Source: Sphingomonas horti (GTDB lineage: Bacteria > Pseudomonadota > Alphaproteobacteria > Sphingomonadales > Sphingomonadaceae). From it: a stretch of DNA of 64,000 nucleotides. The first letter of the stretch is position 1. The number at the start of each line of letters is the position of its first letter. Both the position numbers and the translations under genes were made by a program. The notes beneath the pieces are model-generated. The model worked only from the letters and a program-made list of their open reading frames with translations. It did not search any database and had not been told where the DNA came from. Positions 47,589-56,372 of the stretch are shown here, piece by piece. The stretch lies in contig NZ_WQMS01000006.1 of the NCBI RefSeq assembly GCF_009753715.1, forward strand, positions 434,001-498,000. The letters run 5' to 3'.

Positions 47589-48694
47589 ATCCAGCCGATC
47601 CGTTCGAAGAAGACGGCGAAGAAGGCGTCGATCACGATGACCAGGAAGATCGCCTGCACCACAGCGGCGGTGGTGCGCAGGCCGACCTGCTCGGCATCGC
47701 CTTCGACCTGCATGCCCTGGAAGCAGCCGGTCAGCGCGATGATCGCGCCGAACACCGGCGCCTTAACCAGCCCGACCCAGAGGTCGGTGATCGGCACCAC
47801 CTCGCGCAGCCGCGTGACGAACGTGACCGGCGGAATGTCGAGTGAGATCCAGCAGAAGATGGCGCCGCCGACGATCGCGATCACCGACGAATAGAAGCCG
47901 AGCAGCGGCATCATCACCACTGCGGCGAGCACGCGCGGCAGCACCAGCGCCTCCATCGGCGACACGCCGATCGTGCGCATGGCGTCGATTTCCTCGGTCA
48001 GCTTCATCGTGCCGATCTGGGCCGCGAAGGCGGAGCCGGAGCGGCCGGCGATCATGATCGCGGTCATCAGCACGCCCAGCTCCCGCAGCGTGATGCGGCC
48101 GATCAGGTTGATGGTCAGGAACTCCGCCCCGAATTGCTGGAGCTGCACCGCGCCCTGCTGGGCGATGACAATGCCGATCAGGAAACTCATCAGCCCGATG
48201 ATGCCGAGCGCGGAGACGCCGACCACCTCGAACCGCTGGATGACGGCGTTCCAGCGGAACCGGCGCGGATGCGTCATCACCTGAAAGATCGACACCAGCA
48301 TGCCGCCGAAGAAGCCGAGCAGGCCGAGCAGGGTGCGGCCGGCCTGCGACACGGCGGCGCCGATCTCTTCCAGCACGCGGACGAAGGAGGGCAGGGGCTC
48401 CGGCCGCATCCTGACCGGCTGGTCGGCACGGTCGACTTCGGCCAGCAGCCGCTCTGCGTCCTCGCTGGCGCCCTCGATTCGCGCGTCATGCTCCCGCGCA
48501 AAGCGGCGGACGATCCACGCCCCGATCGTGTCGATGCGGTCGGTGCCGCTCAGGTCGATGCTGCTGACGGGACCTTCGATCGAGCTGAGCCGGTCGGGCA
48601 GATCCCGCACCCGCGCGAGCGTCAGCGCGCCGGAGAACCGGACGACCCGTCCGCCGGCGTCACTCTCCTCGACGAAATCGGCAGGCGCATCCAT
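47585..48694 (-). CDS. mlaE: MlaE family permease with fused N-terminal STAS-like domain
   Basis: 369-aa inner-membrane permease. Residues about 1-100 are a STAS-like domain (VVRFSGALTLARVRDLPDRLSSIEGPVSSIDLSGTDRIDTIGAWIVRRFA), the part that in E. coli is the separate MlaB protein. The permease portion has about six helices and the family core LRELGVLMTAIMIAGRSGSAFAAQIGTMKLTEEIDAM. ATG 48694 is chosen; an upstream in-frame codon at 48730 would add 12 residues. First gene of the Mla operon, with a B repeat upstream. Confidence 0.92.
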   Translation of the reverse strand: MDAPADFVEESDAGGRVVRFSGALTLARVRDLPDRLSSIEGPVSSIDLSGTDRIDTIGAWIVRRFAREHDARIEGASEDAERLLAEVDRADQPVRMRPEPLPSFVRVLEEIGAAVSQAGRTLLGLLGFFGGMLVSIFQVMTHPRRFRWNAVIQRFEVVGVSALGIIGLMSFLIGIVIAQQGAVQLQQFGAEFLTINLIGRITLRELGVLMTAIMIAGRSGSAFAAQIGTMKLTEEIDAMRTIGVSPMEALVLPRVLAAVVMMPLLGFYSSVIAIVGGAIFCWISLDIPPVTFVTRLREVVPITDLWVGLVKAPVFGAIIALTGCFQGMQVEGDAEQVGLRTTAAVVQAIFLVIVIDAFFAVFFERIGWI

Positions 48695-48743
48695 CTCGTT
48701 ACCAGTGCGAGATAATCCCGCCAGGGGCAAGACGTTCCCTTAG

Positions 48744-48903
48744 GTCCTCCCCTCGGCTGGGCCGAGGGGAGGGGGACCGCTCGCCGCAGGCGAGTGGTGG
48801 AGGGGCTGAGCGCCAAGCGCGAAGTATGGACCCCTCCGCTTCGCTCCGGCCCCTCCACCGCACTTCGTGCGGTCCTCCTCGCCTGCAAGTGCAGGGGAGG
48901 ATT
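48744..48903. repeat. Repeat family B, copy 6 (mlaE / PLP enzyme spacer)
   Basis: Full-length: head CCTCCCCTCGGC-TGGGCCGAGGGGAGG, GGGGACCGCTCGCC-GCAGGCGAGTGG, TGGAGGGG, CCCCTCCGCTTCGCTCCGG, CCCCTCCACCGCAC-TTCGTGCGG and end CCTGCAAGTGCAGGGGAGG. It lies downstream of the PLP enzyme gene and upstream of mlaE. Confidence 0.92.
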
Positions 48904-48904
48904 T

Positions 48905-50215
48905 CTAAACGGCCGCCAGCGCCTGCTCGAAGTCGGCGATCAGGTCGTCGGCATCCTCGACGCCGATCGAGATGCGGACGAGGTTGTCGGTGATCCCCAG
49001 CGCCTTCTTGCGCTCCTCGGGGACCGACAGGTGAGTCATGCCGGCCGGGTGCGAGGCGAGCGTCTCCGTGCCGCCCAGGCTGACCGCCAGCTTCGCGATC
49101 TTCAGCGCGTCGAGGAAGCGGAACGCCTCCGCCTCGCCGCCCTTCAGGAACAGCGAGAAGGTCGATCCGGCGCCGGTGCAGTGGCGCCTGTAGATGTCGG
49201 CCTGGCGGTCGCCCGCCAGGAAGCCGAGATAGCCGACATGCTCGACCTTGGGATGGTCGCGCAGGAAGGCGCACACCTTGGCGGCGTTTTCGCCGGCGCG
49301 GGTCATCCGCAGCTCCAGCGTCTCCAGGCTGCGGAGTAGCATCCAGGCGGTGTTCGGGTCGGTGATCGTGCCGATCGTGTTGCGCATCAGCCGGATCGGA
49401 TCGATCAGCGCCTTGCGGCCGACCACGCCGCCGGCGACCAGGTCGCTATGGCCACCCGCATATTTGGTCAGCGAATAGACGACCAGGTCGGCGCCGTGCT
49501 TCAGCGGCTGCTGCCAGAGCGGGCCGAGGAAGGTGTTGTCGATCGCGATCGGCGGGGCGTCGGGGCCGTTGCCGAAGATCGCGTCGCGGCTGGCCGCGAC
49601 GGCTTCGACGTCGACCAGCGCGTTGGTCGGGTTCGCCGGGCTTTCGAGGTAGATCAGCGAGACCGTGCCCTCGGCCGCCTTCTTCATCACCGCGTCGATT
49701 TCGTCGCGCGTCGCACCGGCCGGGAAATCGAGGAAGTTGACGCCGAAGCGGCCGAGGATGCGCGCGATCAGCGTCTCGGTCGCGGCATAGAGCGGGCCCG
49801 AATGGACGATCGTATCGCCGGGCTTGACTGTCGCCAGCAGCAGGGTCGCAATCGCGGACATGCCGGAGGAGAAGGTCAGCGCTTCCTCGGCATCTTCCCA
49901 GACGCTGAGGCGGTCTTCCAGGATTTCCTGGTTTGGCCCGTTGAAGCGCGAATAGACCAGGCCCTCGGCGCCGCCCGGACGCTTGCCGGTCACGCCTTCG
50001 AAATGGCGCTTGCCGGCGGCCGCATTCTCGAAGACGAAAGTCGAGGTCAGGAAGATCGGCGGCTTCAGCGACCCTTCCGACAGCATCGGATCATAGCCAT
50101 GGCCCATCATCAGCGTCGCCGGCTTCAGCCGGCGGCCGCCGATCGTATCGATGTCGGGCTTCGGCTTGCGCCGCGGCGTGGCGCCGGTCAGCTGGGCTTC
50201 GGTTTCCTTTGTCAT
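48905..50215 (-). CDS. Cystathionine gamma-synthase family PLP enzyme
   Basis: 436-aa cytoplasmic PLP enzyme of the Cys/Met metabolism family. LVYSRFNGPNQEILEDRLSVWEDAEEALTFSSGMSAI and the PLP-lysine motif VYSLTKYAGGHSD are diagnostic; YLESPANPTNALVDV and HPAGMTHLSVPEERKKALGI follow. It is longer at the N-terminus (about 45 residues before LMMGHGYDP) than MetB or MetC. Whether it is a synthase, a beta/gamma lyase or a methionine gamma-lyase cannot be fixed. ATG 50215 starts MTKETEAQ. Confidence 0.9.
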   Translation of the reverse strand: MTKETEAQLTGATPRRKPKPDIDTIGGRRLKPATLMMGHGYDPMLSEGSLKPPIFLTSTFVFENAAAGKRHFEGVTGKRPGGAEGLVYSRFNGPNQEILEDRLSVWEDAEEALTFSSGMSAIATLLLATVKPGDTIVHSGPLYAATETLIARILGRFGVNFLDFPAGATRDEIDAVMKKAAEGTVSLIYLESPANPTNALVDVEAVAASRDAIFGNGPDAPPIAIDNTFLGPLWQQPLKHGADLVVYSLTKYAGGHSDLVAGGVVGRKALIDPIRLMRNTIGTITDPNTAWMLLRSLETLELRMTRAGENAAKVCAFLRDHPKVEHVGYLGFLAGDRQADIYRRHCTGAGSTFSLFLKGGEAEAFRFLDALKIAKLAVSLGGTETLASHPAGMTHLSVPEERKKALGITDNLVRISIGVEDADDLIADFEQALAAV

Positions 50216-50256
50216 TCTTGTGCTCCAAGCGCGGGGATGAACGGCGTCTAGCCTTA

Positions 50257-51024
50257 TCACGCGCCCGCCGTCACCCCGATCAGCGAAATCTGGCGGCCAT
50301 AATCGGGCTCGTCTCGGTGCGTGGCGCGGCGGAAGCTGTAGAAGCGGCTTTCGTCGGCATAGGTATCGAGCCCGAGTGCATCGACGCGGGCGATGCCGGC
50401 GGCGGCGAGGCGGGCGGCGACATAGGCTTCGAGGTCGAAGCGGTGATGCCCGGGCCGGCCGGCGGTGAAGAAGCGCTCATTCTCCGGATCGGCCTCTTCG
50501 AACCGGCGGGCGAACGCGTCGTCGACTTCGTAGGACGCGCGGGCGATGCACGGGCCGATCGCCGCCGCGATCCGCTCGCGCCGGGCGCCGAGACGCTCCA
50601 TCGCCGCAACCGTCGAATCGGTCACGTCGGCGAGCGCGCCTTTCCAGCCGGCATGCGCGGCACCGACCACGCCGGCTTCGGCATCCGCCAGCAGCACCGG
50701 CGCGCAGTCGGCGGTCAGGATGCCGAGCACCAGACCGGGCCGGTCGGTGACGATCGCGTCAGCCCGGGGCCGATCCGCTGGGTCCCACGGCTCCGCAACC
50801 ACGCAGTGCGCCGAATGGACCTGATAGACCGTGACCAGCCGCGCCTCGGGCAGCACGGCGGCGACCGCGCGGCGGCGATTCTCCTCGATCGCGGCGGGAT
50901 CGTCGCCGGAGCCGGTGCCGACGTTCAGGCCTGCGCAGATGCCGGTCGACACGCCGCCGCGCCGGCCGAGGAAGCCGTGCGGCACCTCGCCGAGCAGCGA
51001 GGAGCGGATGACATCGACGCTCAC
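50257..51024 (-). CDS. pgeF: Peptidoglycan editing factor PgeF (multicopper polyphenol oxidase/YfiH family)
   Basis: 255-aa YfiH-family protein, reported to act as a purine nucleosidase and to remove wrong residues from UDP-MurNAc precursors. The metal site is VHSAHCVV, ILTADCAPVLLAD and GAAHAGWKGALAD, plus IGPCIARASYEVDD. GTG 51024 overlaps the GNAT stop by 4 nt (GTGA). Upstream readings in this frame run antisense-like through the GNAT gene. It belongs to a midA-GNAT-pgeF run downstream of lgt. Confidence 0.93.
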   Translation of the reverse strand: MSVDVIRSSLLGEVPHGFLGRRGGVSTGICAGLNVGTGSGDDPAAIEENRRRAVAAVLPEARLVTVYQVHSAHCVVAEPWDPADRPRADAIVTDRPGLVLGILTADCAPVLLADAEAGVVGAAHAGWKGALADVTDSTVAAMERLGARRERIAAAIGPCIARASYEVDDAFARRFEEADPENERFFTAGRPGHHRFDLEAYVAARLAAAGIARVDALGLDTYADESRFYSFRRATHRDEPDYGRQISLIGVTAGA

Positions 51025-51536
51025 AGCGGCAACCGCATGATCAGGTCGCGATCGGTCTGGTTGCCGGTCTGGAACGCATAGTCGCCGATGTGCTCGAAGC
51101 CGTAGCGCTTGTAGAAGCGGAATGCGCGGTGGTTCTCTTCCCAGACCGTCAGCAGCAGTTCGTCGGCGTCGAGGTCGCGGGCGGTGCGGATCGTCCAGTC
51201 CATCAGCACCTGGGCGATGCCGACGCCCTGCCATGGCCTGGCGACATAGAGCTGGCTGAGCTGCCGCGCACGCGGGCCGAAGGTGCCTTCCGGCAGCCAT
51301 GGCTCCGACAGCTTGGCATAGCCGGCGATGGAATCGCCGTCCTTCGCCAGCCGGAAGCGGTGCGCCGGGTCGGTCAGGTGCCGCAGCAGCGCGCCGTTCG
51401 GGCCATAGGCCTGGCCGAGATACAGCGCCATATCCTCAGGCGAGCAGCTGTGCCGGAACGTATCCTCCCAGCACGCCCGCGCCATCGCGTCGAGCGCCGG
51501 TCCGTCGGCGGGGGTGGCGTCCATATAGCGGATCAT
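51021..51536 (-). CDS. GNAT family N-acetyltransferase
   Basis: 171-aa acetyl-CoA-dependent acyltransferase. The acetyl-CoA-binding motif A is QLSQLYVARPWQGVGIAQVLMDW (Q-x-x-G-x-G/A form as RPWQGVGIA), followed by LLLTVWEENHRAFRFYKRYGFEHIGD, the usual strand-helix end. Substrate unknown. It overlaps midA upstream and pgeF downstream by 4 nt each, so all three are coupled. Confidence 0.92.
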   Translation of the reverse strand: MIRYMDATPADGPALDAMARACWEDTFRHSCSPEDMALYLGQAYGPNGALLRHLTDPAHRFRLAKDGDSIAGYAKLSEPWLPEGTFGPRARQLSQLYVARPWQGVGIAQVLMDWTIRTARDLDADELLLTVWEENHRAFRFYKRYGFEHIGDYAFQTGNQTDRDLIMRLPL

Positions 51537-52588
51537 GCCGCGAACCCCGCCGGCTCGGGCCAGTCTCGGCCGGTCAGCGCCAGCGCCTTGAACAGCGTGC
51601 CCATCGCGTCGGGAGCGGTCAGCCGCGCAACGGCGGCGGCGATCTCCTCGCGGCGCCCGGGCGCGGACCGGGACAGCCGCTCGGCGCGGGCCCGGATGCC
51701 GAGCGCGTCCAGCAGCGCGCCCTGCCCGACGGGGCCGAAGCTCCGCGCCCCTTCCGCGCGCGCGGCCTCGGCCAGCGTCGCAAAATCGACATGGGCGGTC
51801 AGGTCCCGCTCGCCGGGCTCCTCGAACGGGTTGGCACAGGCGTGGCCGCGTACGGCCTGCAGCGTGTCGCCGATCGCGGGGCCCTCATAGCCATAATCGA
51901 CGATCAGCGCCGCGCCGCCCTGGGCCGCGAGGCGAGCCCCAAGCTGCCGCGCGATCGCGGCGGACGCGGGCGAGGTCTCGATGATGCTGCCGGCGGCAGC
52001 CTCACGCAGATGGTCGGGCAGGATTGCGTCGAGCGGCGGCCCGCTCGCGACCGGCACGAACACGAGCTGCGACCAGCCGAGATGACGCTCCCGCCAGCCC
52101 TGGGCAGTGCGCACGAGCTGGCGGACGGGAAGGGCGTCGAAGAACTCGTTGGCAATGATCAGCAGCGGCTGGTCGCCGGGCAGCGTGTCGATGCCGTCAT
52201 GGAAGACCGGGTCCGGAACGCGCTCGCGTTGCCGTTCGCGCAAGGTCGGGCTGGTCTCGACGAAATGCACGGCCGGCTCCAGCCCGGCGCTTTTCATCGC
52301 CCGGAGCGCGTCGGCTGCCAGCGTGCCGCGGCCGGGACCGAGCTCGACATAATGCACGCCGGGTTTGCCGGCGCGACTCCACAGGTCCGCGAGCCACAGG
52401 CCGGCCAGCTCGCCGAACATCTGGCTGATCTCGGGCGCCGTCGTGAAGTCGCCCGTCGCGCCCAGCGGATCGCGGGTCGCGTAATAGTGCCGGTTCGCGG
52501 CGGCCATGAAATGCGCGACCGGGATCGGGCCGCCGGCGATGATCGCGGCGGCGAGCGCGTCAGTGCAGGTGAGGGGGGATCGAGTCAC
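51533..52588 (-). CDS. Class I SAM-dependent methyltransferase, MidA/NDUFAF7 family
   Basis: 351-aa protein-arginine methyltransferase homologue (COG1565). The N-terminal PIPVAHFMAAANRHYYATRDPLGATGDFTTAPEISQMFGELAGLW and SAM motif VHYVELGPGRGTLAADALRAM are diagnostic; ANEFFDALPVRQ and ALIVDYGYEGP follow. Mitochondrial NDUFAF7 methylates a complex I subunit, which suggests a role in respiratory complex assembly. It lies 28 nt after lgt on the same strand. Confidence 0.94.
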   Translation of the reverse strand: MTRSPLTCTDALAAAIIAGGPIPVAHFMAAANRHYYATRDPLGATGDFTTAPEISQMFGELAGLWLADLWSRAGKPGVHYVELGPGRGTLAADALRAMKSAGLEPAVHFVETSPTLRERQRERVPDPVFHDGIDTLPGDQPLLIIANEFFDALPVRQLVRTAQGWRERHLGWSQLVFVPVASGPPLDAILPDHLREAAAGSIIETSPASAAIARQLGARLAAQGGAALIVDYGYEGPAIGDTLQAVRGHACANPFEEPGERDLTAHVDFATLAEAARAEGARSFGPVGQGALLDALGIRARAERLSRSAPGRREEIAAAVARLTAPDAMGTLFKALALTGRDWPEPAGFAA

Positions 52589-52616
52589 GCCCGCCCCTTA
52601 TCCGAACCGGGCTGGA

Positions 52617-53477
52617 TTATGCCACGCTCTCCGTGCCCGCGACCGGCTCGACCCGCCGGCGGCGGCCCTTGGCGGTCAGGATCAGGTAGAGGCCGAGCAG
52701 GATCAGCGGCACGCTCAGCGTCTGGCCCATGGTCAGGCCCCAGGACAGATGCTCGAGGCCGGCATCCGGGTTACGGACCTTTTCCACGCCGAAGCGGATC
52801 ACGCCATAGACCAGCGCGAAGGTGCCGACGAGCTTGCCCGGCTGGTAGCGCGCGTCCGTCTTCCAGAACAGGAACCACAGGATCGCGAACAGCAGCAAGC
52901 CCTCGCCGGCGGCTTCGTAGAGCTGGCTGGGGTGGCGCGGCACGTCGCCGCCGGTCGGGAACACGATTGCCCAGGGCACCGTCGTCGGCCGACCCCACAG
53001 CTCCCCGTTCACGAAGTTCGCGAGCCGCCCGAAGAACAGGCCGAAGGGTACGCAGCAGGCGACATAGTCGTGGACCCGCAGCCAGTTCAGGCCGTTCTTC
53101 CTGACCACATAGGTCAGGCCCAGCACCACGCCGATCAGGCCGCCATGGAAGGACATGCCGCCTTCCCACAGCTTCAGAATCTCGACCGGGTGCAGCAGCA
53201 TGTCGGGCTTGTAGAACAGCACATAGCCGAGCCGGCCGCCCAGGATGATGCCCAATGTCACGTAGAACACCAGATCCTCGGCATGACGCTTCGCCATCGG
53301 CGCGCCGGGCTGGGCGAGCAGCTTGGTCAGATACCACCAGCCCGCGAAGATGCCGGCGATATAGGCGAGCGAGTACCATTTGATCTGGAAGAAGCCGAGA
53401 TCGAGCGCGACCGGATCGAGCCCGAGCCGGTCGAAATGGAGATAGCCGGCGGCTTCGGCGAGAATGGGCAGGATCAA
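52617..53477 (-). CDS. lgt: Prolipoprotein diacylglyceryl transferase
   Basis: 286-aa inner-membrane enzyme adding diacylglycerol to the lipobox Cys. [19 protein letters not shown], the conserved [11 protein letters not shown], and [16 protein letters not shown] with the essential Arg and Asn residues are present; seven helices are predicted. The likely start is TTG 53477 ([15 protein letters not shown]) with GGGGAAAA just upstream; no ATG lies nearer than 53579, which would add 34 unlike residues and run past the divergent gene's start. Confidence 0.93.
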   Translation of the reverse strand: MILPILAEAAGYLHFDRLGLDPVALDLGFFQIKWYSLAYIAGIFAGWWYLTKLLAQPGAPMAKRHAEDLVFYVTLGIILGGRLGYVLFYKPDMLLHPVEILKLWEGGMSFHGGLIGVVLGLTYVVRKNGLNWLRVHDYVACCVPFGLFFGRLANFVNGELWGRPTTVPWAIVFPTGGDVPRHPSQLYEAAGEGLLLFAILWFLFWKTDARYQPGKLVGTFALVYGVIRFGVEKVRNPDAGLEHLSWGLTMGQTLSVPLILLGLYLILTAKGRRRRVEPVAGTESVA

Positions 53478-53541
53478 GGCTTTTCCCCAGCGATTTCGGC
53501 CTGCATAGTGGCGGCAACGATAAAGCCAAGAGGTGAGAGGA

Positions 53542-55245
53542 ATGCCGTCAGAGCTCGACAAGCGGCTCGATGCGATCATGGACCAGCTGACCGGACCGGG
53601 CGGGCAGCTGCGGACGACGACGATCGAGCAGGACGGCGTGACCTTGCCGATGATCGCGGTCGCCCCGCCGGCGCTGCCGCAATATTTCGCCTGGTTCTGC
53701 GCGCAGCATGGCGCCGCCGAGTTCCTGGTCTGCGGCGACGAGCGGCTGACCTTTGCCCAGGTCCATGCGCAGGCACAGGCCGTCGCGAAGGCGCTGGTGA
53801 CGGGCTATGGCGTGCAGAAGGGCGATCATGTCGGCATCGCCGCGCGCAACGCGCCGTCCTGGATCGTGCTCTACATGGGCATATTGATGGCGGGCGGCGT
53901 CGCCAGCCTGCTGAACGGCTGGTGGACCGGCGCGGAGCTGGCCGACGCGGTCGATGCGACCGACACAAGGCTGGTCTTCGCCGATCGGACTCGCGCGGAG
54001 CGGCTGGCCGAGGCGAAGCACGGCGCCACGGTCGTGACGCTCGACGTCGGCCGGCCGCTGGCCGAGGCGCTGGCCCCGGTGCTGGCGCGCGGCACCGGCG
54101 AGGCGACGCTGCCGGAGCTGACCGGCGACGACATCGCGACGATCCTGTTCACCTCCGGCTCGACCGGCCAGTCGAAGGGCGCGGTCTCGAACCACCGCGC
54201 CGTGGTGCAGGGGACGTTCAACTATATCGCCCAGTCGCTGATGTCGCTGCAGCTGCTGACGCAGATGGGCGAGGTCTCGGCGCTGCAGCCCGCGACCCTG
54301 CTCAACGTGCCGCTGTTCCACGTCACCGCCGAAGTGCCGGTGATGCTGCAGAGCTTCGCCATCGGCCGCAAGCTGGTGATCATGGGCAAATGGGACGCCG
54401 AAGAGGCGATGCGGCTGATGGAGAAGGAGAAGGTCACCTATTTCGTCGGCGTGCCGCTGATGAGCTTCGAGATCCTGACCCATCCGAACCGGCACAAATA
54501 CGACCTGTCGACGGTCCGCGACTTCGCCGCCGGCGGCGCGCCGCGGCCGGTCGACCATGTCAAGCGGATCGAGGACGAGATGGGCGGAGCCAAGCCGCTG
54601 ATCGGCTATGGCCTGACCGAGACGAACGGCGTCGGCTGCGGCAATTTCCGCGAGAACTACCTCGCCAAGCCCAACTCGACCGGCCGCGGCTCGCGCCCGC
54701 TGGTCGACCTCGCCATCCTCGACGACGCCGGCAATCCGGTGCCGCAGGGAGAGCGGGGCGAAGTCTGCATCCGATCGGTCTGCAACTTCCTGCATTACTA
54801 CAACAACCCCGAAGCGACCGCGGAGGCGTTCACCGCCGACCGCTATTTCCGCTCGGGCGATATCGGCTATCTCGACGAAGACGGCTATCTGTTCATCGTC
54901 GACAGGAAGAAGGACATCATCATCCGCGGCGGCGAGAATATCAGCTGCCAGGAAGTCGAGGCCGCGCTCTACGAGAACGCGGACGTGGCCGAAGCGGCGG
55001 TGTTCGGGATCGCCGACCCGAAGTTCGGCGAAGTGCCGGCCGCGGTCGTGCACGCGGCGGACGGCCGGACGCTGACGGTCGAGGGGCTGCGCGCCTTCCT
55101 CGCCGCGCGCCTCGCCGCGTTCAAGATCCCGGACCGGATCTGGATCGTGCCCGACCCGCTGCCGCGCCTGGGCACCGAGAAGATCGACAAGGTGACGATC
55201 CGCAACCACTATCGCGCGATCGCTGCCCGGAGCGCCGCAGCCTGA
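53542..55245 (+). CDS. Class I adenylate-forming acyl-CoA ligase
   Basis: 567-aa ANL-superfamily enzyme activating a carboxylic acid to its CoA thioester through an acyl-AMP. The A3 motif [11 protein letters not shown], the A5 motif [11 protein letters not shown]7/A8 as [29 protein letters not shown] and the C-terminal Lys in [10 protein letters not shown] are intact. Closest in look to medium/long-chain or aromatic acyl-CoA ligases; the substrate cannot be told. AAGAGG lies 8 nt before ATG 53542. It may supply substrates for the acyl-CoA dehydrogenase near 0.7 kb. Confidence 0.92.
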   Translation: MPSELDKRLDAIMDQLTGPGGQLRTTTIEQDGVTLPMIAVAPPALPQYFAWFCAQHGAAEFLVCGDERLTFAQVHAQAQAVAKALVTGYGVQKGDHVGIAARNAPSWIVLYMGILMAGGVASLLNGWWTGAELADAVDATDTRLVFADRTRAERLAEAKHGATVVTLDVGRPLAEALAPVLARGTGEATLPELTGDDIATILFTSGSTGQSKGAVSNHRAVVQGTFNYIAQSLMSLQLLTQMGEVSALQPATLLNVPLFHVTAEVPVMLQSFAIGRKLVIMGKWDAEEAMRLMEKEKVTYFVGVPLMSFEILTHPNRHKYDLSTVRDFAAGGAPRPVDHVKRIEDEMGGAKPLIGYGLTETNGVGCGNFRENYLAKPNSTGRGSRPLVDLAILDDAGNPVPQGERGEVCIRSVCNFLHYYNNPEATAEAFTADRYFRSGDIGYLDEDGYLFIVDRKKDIIIRGGENISCQEVEAALYENADVAEAAVFGIADPKFGEVPAAVVHAADGRTLTVEGLRAFLAARLAAFKIPDRIWIVPDPLPRLGTEKIDKVTIRNHYRAIAARSAAA

Positions 55246-55546
55246 CCGACTCGGGCGTCTAGCCCGGAAGGTTAGGAAGGTTCGGCGCGCGGGAAAAATC
55301 CCCTCGATCAATGAAGCCGGATTGATCGATTTTGCGGATGAGAAAGAGCAGCGTGCCGGAACGAAGGTGGAACGCCTAGCACAGGCGTCGCCATGTAGGA
55401 CAGCATTGTTTCGCGCGCTCGCGTCCGGCGGGCCGCCGCCTGCGGGTCCGGCCGGCGGATCGTTAGCCATTCGCCTTGACCCGACTCGCACGCGGTGAGA
55501 CCCTTTTGCACCGCCTATTCCGGGCGGTTCAGAAGGGGGGTTTTCC
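55246..55546. other. Intergenic region with leader of PEPxxWA gene 2
   Basis: No gene is supported in these 301 nt. A small hairpin (CGGGC-GTCTA-GCCCG, 55252-55266) follows the ligase gene as a weak terminator candidate. An AT-richer stretch around 55290-55345 (ATCAATGAAGCC, GATTGATCGATTTTGC) may hold a promoter, but no clear -35/-10 pair was found. Confidence 0.5.
55510..55540 (+). promoter_or_regulatory. 5' leader hairpin and G-rich ribosome site of PEPxxWA gene 2
   Basis: ACCGCC (55510-55515) pairs with GGCGGT (55523-55528) around a 7-nt loop, followed by AGAAGGGGGG and the ATG at 55547. The order hairpin, AAGGGGG, TTTYYATG matches the leader at 2568-2616, though the stem sequences differ. 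Confidence 0.45.
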
Positions 55547-56248
55547 ATGCGTAAACTCGTCCTGACGGGCCTTGTGGCCGCCCTTGCCGCGCCGGCCGGC
55601 GCCTCGATCGTGTACAGCAACAATTTCGACGCTGAGAACGGCGGCAATACCGCGCTGAACTATAACGGCTTCAACGGACTGACCGTCAGCAACGGCACCG
55701 TCGACCTGGTGAGGTCCGGCGATTTCGGGATCACCTGCCCGGGCGGCACCGGCTCCTGCGTCGATCTCGACGGCAGCACCTTCGATGCCGGGCTGGTATC
55801 GAGCAACTCCTATGCGTTCAACGCCGGCGACCGCGTCGCCTTGAGCCTGGTGTTCAGCGGCAACCAGCGCAACGCACCGCCGCCTGATTCCTTCTCGATG
55901 AGCTTCAATTTCGCCGCGCCGGTCAGCGGCCAGTTCGGCTATATGTCGAGCACCCTGGGCAGCAGCATCGCGAACTTCACGAACCTGACCTCGCTGACGC
56001 TGACCGTGTCCAACATCCAGCCCAATTTCGCGTTCACCGACCTGACCTTCTTCTTCGACCCGACCAACGCCGGCAGCACGGTGTTCGGGCTGCAGGACGG
56101 CGGCAGCGACAATATCGGCGTCGTGATCGATAATCTGGTGCTGTCGGTCGGAGCGGTGCCTGAACCGTCCACCTGGGCGACGATGATCGCCGGCTTCGGC
56201 CTGGCCGGGATCGGGCTTCGCCGCCGACAGAGGGCCGCGATCGTCTGA
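55547..56248 (+). CDS. PEPxxWA-CTERM sorting domain-containing exported protein
   Basis: 233-aa secreted or surface protein. A signal peptide (MRKLVLTGLVAALAAPAGA) is followed by a beta-rich, Asn/Ser/Gly-rich body resembling other PEP-CTERM extracellular proteins (YSNNFDAENGG, GDRVALSLVFSGNQRN). One Cys pair (CPGGTGSC) is present. The C-terminus VPEPSTWATMIAGFGLAGIGLRRRQR is the exosortase signal. It is not a recent duplicate of the protein at 2616: only the sorting tail and leader are similar. Function unknown. Confidence 0.9.
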   Translation: MRKLVLTGLVAALAAPAGASIVYSNNFDAENGGNTALNYNGFNGLTVSNGTVDLVRSGDFGITCPGGTGSCVDLDGSTFDAGLVSSNSYAFNAGDRVALSLVFSGNQRNAPPPDSFSMSFNFAAPVSGQFGYMSSTLGSSIANFTNLTSLTLTVSNIQPNFAFTDLTFFFDPTNAGSTVFGLQDGGSDNIGVVIDNLVLSVGAVPEPSTWATMIAGFGLAGIGLRRRQRAAIV

Positions 56249-56255
56249 CGCGCCC

Positions 56256-56275
56256 ACCGGCTGGCGCTCGCCGGT
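56256..56275 (+). terminator. Possible terminator after PEPxxWA gene 2
   Basis: ACCGGC (56256-56261) pairs with GCCGGT (56270-56275) around an 8-nt loop, 7 nt after the stop. A second hairpin, GGGTGG...CCACCC (56306-56326), lies further on, before topA. Neither has a T run. Confidence 0.4.
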
Positions 56276-56372
56276 CGGCGGCGATCTTCGCAGAGGCTTG
56301 ACGCGGGGTGGGGAGGCTCTCCACCCTCGCGCGTACGTACGTAAAGCCCAGCGAAGAGAAACCCTGTCCAAC

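Noticed and set aside
52506-55262. 918-codon plus-strand frame across lgt and the acyl-CoA ligase
   Set aside because: Antisense to lgt and out of frame with the ligase; Arg/Gly-rich shadow translation.
56298-56346. TTGACG and GCGTACGTACGTAA upstream of topA as a second MerR-type operator
   Set aside because: Spacing to any -10 is wrong, and the tetranucleotide run CGTACGTACGTA does not match the site at 131-146.
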